In this document: in pieces, positions 1-10,200 of the stretch
Layout: each line of letters begins with the position of its first letter
How positions within the stretch are numbered: the stretch's first letter is position 1
Program-made: the position numbers and the translations under genes
IMG/VR virus record: IMGVR_UViG_3300045993_000018
Span: 1-47,818 of that record
DNA length: 47,818 nucleotides
Direction: 5' to 3' (one strand)
DNA from: a virus
Notes under the pieces: model-generated
What the model saw: only the letters and a program-made list of their open reading frames with translations
What the model was told of the DNA's origin: nothing
The model's database searches: none

Positions 1-1
1 C

Positions 2-1123
2 CACATCGCTGGTGAAGGCTCCGGCAACGGCAAGTCCTATGTGATCGCGATGGCTAACTCCATCTACGGCAACCCCAAGTCGTATGCTGTTCCGCCAGAT
101 ACGTCCCACACAACGCTTATGCAGCGGGCGGGCTTGCTAGGCTCTCTCCACCTAGGCGTGGATGAAATCACCAACCAGCAGCGCGCGGCGGATCGGGAGT
201 TCGTACCGAAGCTGATCTTCGCCTACTCAGCCGGCGCACACAAGATCAAGGGCAGCAACATCGCCAACGCTGAAATTCGCAACGACCTGTTCTGGACAGG
301 CTTCATGCTGATCTCGTCGAACACCCCTGCAATGGAGGCGATGATGGGGGCGCGTGGCACGACGTCGAACGGCGAAGCCCGCCGACTGCTGGAGTGGGCA
401 GTGCCCAGCTCCACGGCGATGAACTGGACGCCGGAGGAGGAAGCAGAGGCGCAGATGCTCAATACTAACTACGGCGTTGCAGGTGCGCGTTTCATTGAAT
501 GGTGCGTAACGCATCAGGACATCGTCAAGGATGTCTGCGAGAAGTCGCTCATCGCTTGGCGCAAGCACGCAGGTGCTCCAGCTACCGAACGATTCTGGAG
601 TAATGGGTGTGCCGCCAGTGTCGCTGCGGTTATCCTCATCGGCCCGAAGTACGCCAACATACTGTCCATACCTGCCAGCGAGATCATGAACTTCTGGATG
701 GATAGAGTCATCACCCAGCAGCGCAAGATCATCGACGAGACGCAGGTGACTGCCACCGACGTACTTAATTCTTTCATCCGCGACAACAACCACAACTTCA
801 TCCGTGTATCAGCCAATATCGTTGTGGGCGGGCTTAGCGGCGGGGATGTGGAGAATAACCGCAGGCAGGTGAAGGGGCGCGTGGAGTTGGACATCGCGGC
901 CGGTGTGGAGAATACCTACATCGAAGTCGCCTTGCTGCGAACCTATTGTGCCCAGCGCAATGTCGGGTTCTCCGGATTCATACAGGATCTGCAGGCTACC
1001 GGCGCGGTGAGTCAGGGGCGTAAGAACCTGACGGCAGGCACCTCCGGTGCGGCAGTGCGGGTGCTGTGTATGTGCGTCTCCCGGCAGATAAAGAACGGGA
1101 AACGTCCCGGTGCTGGAACGTGA
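2..1123 (+). CDS. DUF927-like phage helicase/primase ATPase, 5' end outside window
   Basis: The frame is open from the first bases, so the N-terminal part lies outside the window. The visible part begins HIAGEGSGNGKS, a P-loop-like motif with one more residue than a strict Walker A, followed about 45 residues later by LHLGVDEIT, a Walker B-like DE. Then come the pattern KIKG..., a SSN sensor-like motif, and a winged-helix-like C-terminus with R-x-E and LTAGT. This order matches the DUF927 family of superfamily helicases/primases found in phages and mobile elements, where the protein acts in DNA replication. It is the only sizeable gene on this strand at the left end, so it is probably the last gene of an early/replication transcript, converging with the late block. 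Family assignment is from remembered motif patterns. The exact C-terminus is uncertain: a GC-rich frame continues to 1304 in the +1 register. Confidence 0.6.
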   Translation, partial: HIAGEGSGNGKSYVIAMANSIYGNPKSYAVPPDTSHTTLMQRAGLLGSLHLGVDEITNQQRAADREFVPKLIFAYSAGAHKIKGSNIANAEIRNDLFWTGFMLISSNTPAMEAMMGARGTTSNGEARRLLEWAVPSSTAMNWTPEEEAEAQMLNTNYGVAGARFIEWCVTHQDIVKDVCEKSLIAWRKHAGAPATERFWSNGCAASVAAVILIGPKYANILSIPASEIMNFWMDRVITQQRKIIDETQVTATDVLNSFIRDNNHNFIRVSANIVVGGLSGGDVENNRRQVKGRVELDIAAGVENTYIEVALLRTYCAQRNVGFSGFIQDLQATGAVSQGRKNLTAGTSGAAVRVLCMCVSRQIKNGKRPGAGT

Positions 1124-1134
1124 TGAGTTCCCTT

Positions 1135-1149
1135 GGCGGACACTCCGCC
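1135..1149. other. Small hairpin in the convergent gap
   Basis: The 167 bases between the plus-strand ATPase stop (1123) and the minus-strand giant gene stop (1291) contain a perfect 6-bp stem with a 3-base loop, GGCGGA-CAC-TCCGCC. No U-run follows on either strand, so it is not a standard intrinsic terminator. Nothing else convincing is visible in this gap except an open plus-strand frame of 64 codons (1110-1304). Confidence 0.3.
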
Positions 1150-1290
1150 CGGGGAGCTGTTTCTTCATCCTGTCGCTGAACGTGCACGACACCGCATTTC
1201 GTGGCTTGCGCGCAGGCTACTCCATGCTAGGCCGCAACGCGCGGATCTCCGCCAAGCCCGGGGTATTCAACGGGCACTTGGGCGTGCTCT

Positions 1291-4200
1291 TCAGTAGGCG
1301 CTAGCCGCCATACTCTCGCGTTTCTTCTCCAGCACAGTTCTGAACCGTTCCGCAAGCGCAGCCCTACGCCGCAGTATGGCATCTATCTGTTCCTGCTTGA
1401 CGTCCGGGTCCATGTTCGGCTTATTACGGATTACCTGTTCCTTCAGAGACAGCTCACTGAGGGGCTTTTTGAAGTCCGCTGCCACCGATGCTGCCGCCAT
1501 CTCGAACCTGTGATCGTTAATATACGCTCTCGCCTCCGTCCCACGTCCGGAGTTTTCCATCTTGTCTACGGTACTCTTGATCTCCATTGCCTTGTTCTCG
1601 ATCTCGTAGAGGTGGTCCATGTCGTCCGTGCCAACTGCCTTCTGGAAGAAGCGGCTCATCGGACCAGCAGACAGGTGCTTGGTGGGTTTCTTCACATCCG
1701 CAGGTAGCGTGGACACCATGTCGTCGGCCATCTTGGCAAGCATCAATGGCATCTGCCCGAAGTATGACTGCGCCAGATAGTCGCACTGCACCGGGGAGAG
1801 GCGTATGCCTGCGTCCACCAGCCGCTTGCTGAACTGTTTGCATATCTCGCTGGTGTTGGCGGAGTAGCGCTGCTCGGGCGACAGCCGCTGCATGGCGGCA
1901 GACTCGATGGGAGCGCCCATCGACATATCGTAGTTGGCGATAACGGACGACGTACCCTTGAGTATCTGTGCATCGAAATTAGGCACAAACTCCGACGCGA
2001 ACAAACCTGCTACGGTTTTGAAATCTTCTCTGGAAAACTCTTTCTTCCAGTTCTCCACCAGCGCGATCGGCAGCGAATAGAACATGACACCGGGCTGGAA
2101 TGGGATGCCGATCTTGACCTTCTCTCCGTTCCACGTACCGAGCGGCAAGTGGAAGTATTCCATCTTATCGCGCAGAGACATCTGCTTCCACTCGTCGTCG
2201 TCCTCCATCATCAGCGCGTAGGTAACCGCGAAGCCGCCCATCGCTATCGCACGCTGCGCCAGCATCGTCCTGCTCTTGAGCAGATCGTTGGCCGTCATGT
2301 CGCCCTTCATGGCGTGTATGAAGTTGTTTATGCCAGTCATACTGGAGTGGAAGAACGGCACCATCTGACCGACAAAGCGCACCGCAGGATCAGCACCCTT
2401 GGCCCCGAAGTCCATCGACTGCGCCGCCTTGTATACCGCTTCCAGATCAGACCCACCGCTCTTCTTCACATCCTGCAGGATCTGCGCACGAGTAGCACCT
2501 TCGGCTGCGGTAGCCGTGGTATCCATAATCACCTTGAACTTGTCCCAGCCAGACTCACCCTTGCCCGCAGTCATCTGCAGCATGATCTTGTGCATGTCGC
2601 CTGCGTCACTGATGACGTTGCTGCTCGTGGCGCTGCCATACTTCTGCATCATGTGGTGCTCGGGGCTTGTGTTGGCATAGCCCTTCATCAACTGGATGGC
2701 AGACTTGTACGCTGCGCCTACCGGATTGGTCTTGACGCTGCCCAGCATGGAGGCGTTCATCGCGTCTTTCAGCGTCTGGCTTATCACGTACGATGGCATG
2801 CGTGTAACACCCGAGCGCAGCAGCCCGTTTATGGAGCTGGCGATCTTCAGCAGCGGGGAGTTGATCTGGTGGATGCCTGCCAGCGAGCGCACCAGCAAGT
2901 CCGTGGGGATCCCTTCTGCCGAAGTGCCCTTGGTGTCGATGACGATGTAGCGGTCGCCTTTGTCGTCTGGGCGCGTAGGATCAGGCTTCTGTGTGAAGCG
3001 AACCACATCTGCACCAGCGCCACCAGTACCGCGCTTGATCTGCATGACTCCGGCGTCCTTGCCGATCGACTGCAGGTGGTACGCAGTCTGCGTGCTGGCG
3101 TGATTACGCAGGGCCAGCCCCGTAAGGACGGACGTGTTGCGTATGATGGCTTCTTCCAACGGCATCAGCTTGTCCGAGCCACCCGCCAGCTCATGCAGCC
3201 ACGGCTGCTTGCGTATATCCCCGATGACCCTTGGGCCTCCGTTGAGCCCGAGCAGTTGCAGCGAGTCACCGTTGACGCGGTACATAGGGATGTAGTTCTT
3301 CAGCTTGCGCATATCCGCGATAACGTCTGGCGGCAGAGAATGTGTCTCAGCTACCAGATCAACCAGTGCCCGGTTCATCCCCTGATACACCTTGTTGGCT
3401 TCCTCGAACGCATGTTTAACTTCGGGGTGCGCGTCGATGTACTGTTTGTTTGCAGCGTATTCTTGGCGCAGCTTGGCAGGATCTTTGAAGTCGAGCTTGT
3501 CCCAGCCAACCTGCTCAGCGTGCAGGCCCATCACTAGACTCTGGAAACCGTCCATGTTGTTCTTGGAACTGCCGAGGTTCAGCTTGCTTATCTTCTCTGC
3601 GAGTTCCGAAAACGCCGGGCCGTGGCCGGGAGCCAGCACCTTGTTGCCGAGGTCATCCTTGATGAAGCCGTATGCGCCATCACTGATACTGGAGTGCACC
3701 ACGTTCATCAGGTGCGCAGCTTGGTACTGCGCGTATGCGGCGTAGACGCCAGAGTTTTTGAAGTCGCCGTGCTGCTCCAGCACCTTGTACACGCTGGCGA
3801 GGTGGTTGAACATCGCTTGCTCAGTAGCTAGCCACCGCGCACCCTTGGCGTTCTTGAACTTCTCCAGCTTGCTGCTCCGATCCACGAAGCTGTTCTGCAG
3901 CGGGGACTCCTTAGTGCTGCCCCACATCCGCAGCTTGGCTACGTCCGTGCCACCGCCGCTACCTTCCGGGGCTTTCATAAACTTCTCTGACAGCTCCAGC
4001 ATCCGATCGAGCATGGTGCCGTTCGGCGGCGTCTTGATACCCAGCAGATTGAAAATAGCTCGCTTGAACCCCTGCCACATGGTCAGCTTCGGTTGCCACT
4101 CGGCTTTTCCCATCAACTCCTGCACAGGACGACTGGAGTGCCCTTCGGCTACAAACTCGTGGAGATCGCCCTCATTGATAACGGCGTTGTCGAACCCGGG

Positions 4201-7200
4201 CAGTTCCTTGACGGCAGCATGCAGCGCTTCCAGCTCGCGCTTGGCCGCTAGCTGATCTTTGGTCAACTGATCTTCCGGCTTACTCAGCTCGTGCATGGTA
4301 GCGGCGTGCACATTCTCATGCAGCACGCTTTCCTCAGACAGCCCGGTTTCGCGATTGAGCGAAACTGTCTTGCCGTCTTTGGAGATACCACCGGGGGCGT
4401 CGGGGTAGTCACCGGGCATCTCGTCCACCAGCCGCGTCTTGACGTCGCCAAGCAGTCCTTCGATACGCGCAGCCACACGGCGTGCGATCGGGTTGGAGCT
4501 GTTCTCTGCGATGTCGGCTACGACGCTGCGCGTGTCGCCCTTGTTGAGCGAGCTGATATTCTTGACCGACAGCGGTGTGTCGTTCGCACCGGAAGTTCCC
4601 CGGAAGCGTTGGGGGTCGTCGTTCTCGGCCTGCGCGGAGGTGTCTGCCTGTTTCGTGCCCTCGACTAGCGCCTTGTCAGCAGCTTTCGCTGCGGCCTTCG
4701 CCTGCTCCAGTAGCGCGGTGACGTTCTTCTTCGCGTTCTCTGATGCGTTGGGGGCCTTCATCACGATGTCATAGCGGTTCTGCGCTTCGCCCCGCGCCTT
4801 CTGCGCTGCGTCTGCCTCGCGCTCAAGCTGCGCCTGCTCCATCGTGTGCCGCAGGGCCATGCCCTTGCCCGTGTCTTTGTTGGCCTCCGTGACTACCTGT
4901 TTGAACGAAGGCTCGTCAGGCGCTGCTTTTCTTTCTTTGGCGGGGTTGCCCGTACCGCTCTTGTTCTCGCGGTTCTTGCTTTCCTGCGTCCCTGTGCGTG
5001 GATCACCTGCGGTGCGTTTGTTGCGCGTAACCTGCTCACGCACGCCTTCGCTTGGCTGTGTGCTTACGAGGCGCTGCAGTGTGGGTTTGCGCCCTGTCTT
5101 GAGTTCTTCGATCTTGTCTTCGAGGAACCGGATGCGGTCCTGCAATGGGATCAGCCGATTCTTGGTGTGGGTGTTCACCGTCGCATCTGCGATCCCTCTG
5201 GAGAATGTAGACTGCTTCGAGATACCGCTGAACGCTTTGGATACGGCTACGGAGGCTTTGGATATTTTGCGCTCACCCGACTTCGCATCCTGATGCGCTT
5301 CCATGATCCCTTCGAACTGCGAGCGCAAGCTGCCCACTTCCTTACTCAGCTCGCCGATCAGCTGGTGTACCTGCCTGCGCCCCTGCACAGAGTCGCGATC
5401 GCCTATCGCTTCTTCGCGCGCTGCTACACGCTCCTTGGTAGCTGTCAGTGCGGGATCTTCTGCTGTACTCTCTGGGCCCTTGGCTACGCCCGACTCCAGC
5501 TCCTGCGTCATGCGCTCGAAACCCTTGTCCACCGTCGTAGTATCTTCCGCCGTCTCACGGGATGGTGTACGGTTTTCGTTGTCTTTCGGTAGCGGCTTGA
5601 CTACCTCTTTCACAGGCTTTTCTTTAGCCTTCATCAGCTCTTTCGCCATCTCAAGCTGCTGGCGCTCAAGGTACATCAAGTGGTCGTGCAGCGTTGCGCG
5701 GCTGTCCACGGCATCGCGATAAGCGTTGCGTGCGCGGATGTAGGCATCCCGCAATGTAGCCCGCTCAGACAGATCGGAGTTCTCGAACACCTGCCGCTGT
5801 GCGTCGTGCATCTTGTTGTACGCATCATCGACTTGCTTGTCAGCCTTGGCTTCCTCGGTGCGCTGGTGCTCCAGCGACTTAAACAGGGCAGCGCGTATCG
5901 CTGGCGCAGACTGCTCCCGATCGCTCAAACCCAGCCGGCGCATCGTCTCCAGCTTGGACTCGCCTTGGTCAGACAGACGTTTGATGGCATCGTTGCGTGC
6001 CTTGTACAGCCGGTCTAGTTGGGCATTGATGTCGTCCAGCATCACCTGATGCCCGCGCTGCGCCGCCTTGAGATTCTCCAAACTCTCGACAAGACGCCCA
6101 CGCACTTCCGGATCGGGAGCGGTGTCGCGTTCGGGTTCGAGTTTGCTCTGGCGTTCAGCAAGCTCGCCTAGGCGTTTGGCGAAGAACCCGGCCTTCTCTT
6201 CCCGCAGACGGGTGAGGCGGGCTATCTGTTCTTCCAGCACCGGGGTGCGTTTCTCTACCGCCCTGTTGGCTTCCAGTTGCTTGTCGAGGGTGCCGAGCAC
6301 CGTATCGCGTTGCGTCTTTGTGCGTGCCGTCTCCGCAGCCAAGTGCCGCAGCTCGGCGACTGTCATCGCCTTGTCCGCTACGCGCTGACCACCTTCGACG
6401 TCTGTGCCCGGGATGTCGCTGGAGAGCAGGGCGTTGGAGTCGATCAGTGTCTGCACCTTATCCTGCGCATCCATGAACGTGTGCATGTTCTCTTGCAGCA
6501 GGCCGGTAAGCTTTTCTTCCAGCGCATCCAGCCCCTCGATGTGCCTCTGCAGGGTGGCTGCATCGACGCGATCGTCGTTCACATCGAACTGATAGATTTC
6601 GCGAGTCTCTTTCATGTCTTCTGCGACACGATCGTGGCTCAGCTTCACATCACGCGTTTGCTGATGTATCCGGTCCAGTAGCGGCAGTGTCTTGCCCTCG
6701 CGCGCGGCCTGCTCATTCTCGAACAGCATCTTGCGGGTATCTTCCGCACGCTGCACATTCGTCTGCGCTTCCGCGATTTTGGACGATGCCTGCAACTGCT
6801 CGATACGCACGTTCTGCTCCGCGCGGCCGACGTTTTCTTTTGCTGTTTTGACGTTGTTCTGTTCAGCCGACACGGGCGTAGCCGCCACCGCATCCTCGAT
6901 CTTGGTACGCAAGTCTGTCAGCGTCTGCATCGCGGACTCGGCCTCATGGCGGAGGATCTCAGCACGGACATTAGCCTGCGATACGGTACCGTGCGCGGCC
7001 TCGATAGTCTTGATAGCAGACTGTGCTTTCTCTGCAAGTGTCTGCTGCTTGGCCGCTACGTCCTGCAGCAGTGCCTCGTGTGCATTTGCCAGTCGCTGCG
7101 CTTCGCCGACAATGCCGTGCGCTACGCGCAGTTGCAGTACGTTGCTGACAAGCTGTCCAACACGCGGCCCCATGAGCTGCGTAACCTTGGGCACTTCCTT

Positions 7201-10200
7201 GCCCAGCACGTCCACCAGCGTCTTGGCTGCTTCCCCGGGGTGTGCCGACAGGCGGGTACCGATATGCAGCATGCGCTTTTCGATCTCGGCAGCTTGCAGC
7301 TTCGCGGGGGAGCGCGACAGCACATCTTTAAGCGCCTTCTCAGCCTCGGCCAGCTCTACGCCGACGTTCTGGTGCTTGTACATGTACTCCATGAACTCGG
7401 GCGTGAGATCACCGGAGCGCTGGATGCGCAGCCATTCTTTCTTGAACTCTCCCAGCGCGTCTGCGGCCTGCTTCTTCGCCGTCTCAACCGCTTCGCGCGC
7501 GTATGTCGCGCGGAGCTGGGCTTCCTTGATCTGCGAGTCCGCAGTCCGCGTAGTGACCTTCGCCACTTCCTGTGCGGTGTCGAGCCGGTGCTGTGCGCGT
7601 TCTGCCGCCCGCTGGGTCTGCAGCTCCTGCCCTTGCAGTATGCGGGCGGGTGCCAGTTCGGGGCTACTCCGCATAGCCTTTTTCAGCTTGGCCTCGGCCA
7701 GCAGCAACGTAGACTGCGCATCGCCCAAGGCTTTCTTGGCGGTATCGACAGCGGCCACGGTCTTGTCTAGCCCAGCGCGGGCCTGCACAACCATGTTGTT
7801 GGCGGGGGAGTCTGCGCCGAACACCTCGTCCCAGATGCCCATCGTGTGCTGATCTTCGGGAGACAGTCCACGCATCTCGTGGCGGAACGACGCATCATCG
7901 GGGCCGGCGCGCTCAACACCAAGGACATCCCTGCCACCGCGCTCGACGCGCGTAGTGCCCTGCCCAGCGTTGGGTTGCTCGGCATTGATGCGCTCCTTTG
8001 GAGATTCACCACCTTCCCAGCGCTTCGTTGTGGTGGGCTCCTGATTGACGTGCATGACCTCGTTGCCTGACAGGAACGGGTGGGACGGCTTTGCGCCCGT
8101 ACGCGCGGCTTCTTCCGCGTTGCCCTGCTCCATCTTGGACTTCTTGGCCCACTCTTCGTTCAGGTGCGTCTGCAGCGTTGTCAGATCCTCCTCGGAGGCG
8201 TTATCAAGCTGCCATTTAGATAGCACGTCTCCCGCGCGGGGGGCTGCGCCTTCGATCCACTTCTTCGAGTTGTCGGTCTGCTTCTCGGTTACTGGCTCGC
8301 CCCCGGCGACTGCTTGCTGGAGTGGCTTGTCATACGTAAGCGTGTCTGTCTTGCGTCCGGTGCTCACCAGTTGCGACATCTGGGTCGCGAGATCCTTCCC
8401 ACGCTGTACCGACGCCTCGTAGGCTTTGCGCTGCATGGGCTGCTGCTCGAATGGCGCGGACTCCAAGTCCTTGCGCATCTGTAGCTGGTCGGTATTGTTC
8501 TGGTCGATGCGATCGCGTAGTGTCTGTATCTGCGAGTCCATCTCGCTGCGAACCATCGGACGCACAACACCCTGCCCTTCGCCACGGTAGGCGATACGGT
8601 TCACGTTGTCTTTGATGTCCTCCAAGGCATTCTGTGCACGCTGGTTGTTGGGGTCGGCCATCGCCGGGTGCTCCAGCGCCTTTGCGTAGTTATCGAGCTG
8701 CGTCTTGGTGGCGTCAGGCAGGTTGGGGCGAAGCGTGAGCTGCTGTATCTGCGTGCGCAGCGTATTGATAGGGTTGTTCTTATCGGGTAGATTGCTCTCG
8801 ATACCCGGGCGATCCGGGTACATGTCGCTTGTGTACGTGTCCTTATTTCCGGGTTGCAGAACATCCCCGAACAGCCCTTGCTGCTCCTGCTCCGTAGTGC
8901 CCGGGCGGTTGCGAACCTGAAATGTGCGCTTGTACTCATCAGAGCCTATGCCTGTCCGCAGGGCATCAGAGTCCGCCATGAACTGCGACATGGGGTTGTG
9001 CGGTTGATCGCCAACCGTCTGATCCTGCATATCCTGCTGGCGCTTTGCCAGCTCGGCTTCGTTCGCCTTGGCGGCGTCCAACTGCTGCCTGAGATTCTGC
9101 AACTCTTGCAGGTGGGCGTTGGCCGACGCCATGTCGTTCATGCGCAGCGCTTGTGCGTACTTGCTCTGCAGCGATGTCACTCGCTTCTCAAGCTCGCTGG
9201 CGGGCATGTCCCGGGGCACGGGAGCCTTCGGAGTCTGTAGCCGCTGCAAAGCAGCAAGGCGCTGCGCGTGTTGTGTCACTTCAGCTTGTGCTGCGGTAGC
9301 GGTATCAAAGTCTCCCGACTGTGCGGCCTTTGCTGCCCGATTGATAGCATCCGTATGCGCTGCCCGTGTCGTAGCCAGTGCATCGTCAAGCGCATTCTGG
9401 TTAGCGTTAAATTCTGTAGGTGGCTGCTCGGCAGGCGGTTGGGGTACCCGATCGGCCTTGACCAGATCCATGTACGGTGCAGCCAGCTCATCGCGCTGAT
9501 TCTTCAGATCAGCCAGCCGCTCTTCGTTCTCCTTGTAGCGCAGTTGGTCTGCTGCATACGTAGGCGAGGCTGCGTCCGGTTTGGTATGGGCATCCTTGGC
9601 CTGCTGGTACGCCTTCTCGGCGGCGAGGTAGTCGTTTGTTACCTGCTGCGCGTACTCCGGGGAAGCCAGATGCTGCTGTTGCTGCTGGTCCGCCTTGTCC
9701 TTGATGTCCTGTGCAGCTTTCGCAGCGGCCTTATCCTGCTCTGCTTTCGCAGCAGCTTTCGCCGGGGCACCCATCGCCATGTGCGCACCACGGATGAACG
9801 GGAACGCCGCAGCACTGACTGCCGCATCTTCTGCGGAGGGGAGCCATGAGGACTCGTCCTTCTGCCCAGCCACCTCGTTGATGCCCTTGTGCAGCGCTGT
9901 GTCTGCAGCGGTGAAGCCCACACCTTCGGCAGCGGATAGCCCCAACTGCGTCATCGCACCTTCGCCCCCGCCGACCAGTTTGTTGAGCGCCTTGGAACCC
10001 TTGGACGCCACGCCCGGCATGAACATGTTGACACCGCCAGCCAGCGCGGCGTGGGCTGCAGCTAGCCCGTCGCTCATACCCTCTTTCTTCTTCTCGTCGT
10101 AGGTATCCCTGACTGCGGGGAAAGCAAACAGCCCCGCAGTCATCACCATATTCGGAATAGCCGCTTCGGGGAACAACAGCGCTGGCGCGATGGAACCTAC

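Noticed and set aside
2149-3537. Long plus-strand frame opposite the giant gene (462 codons)
   Set aside because: It is antisense to a well-supported coding region, has no ribosome site, and its composition (His/Arg/Val/Leu-rich) is that of a shadow frame. Similar antisense frames at 4846-5592, 6692-7852 and 43435-44745 are rejected for the same reason.
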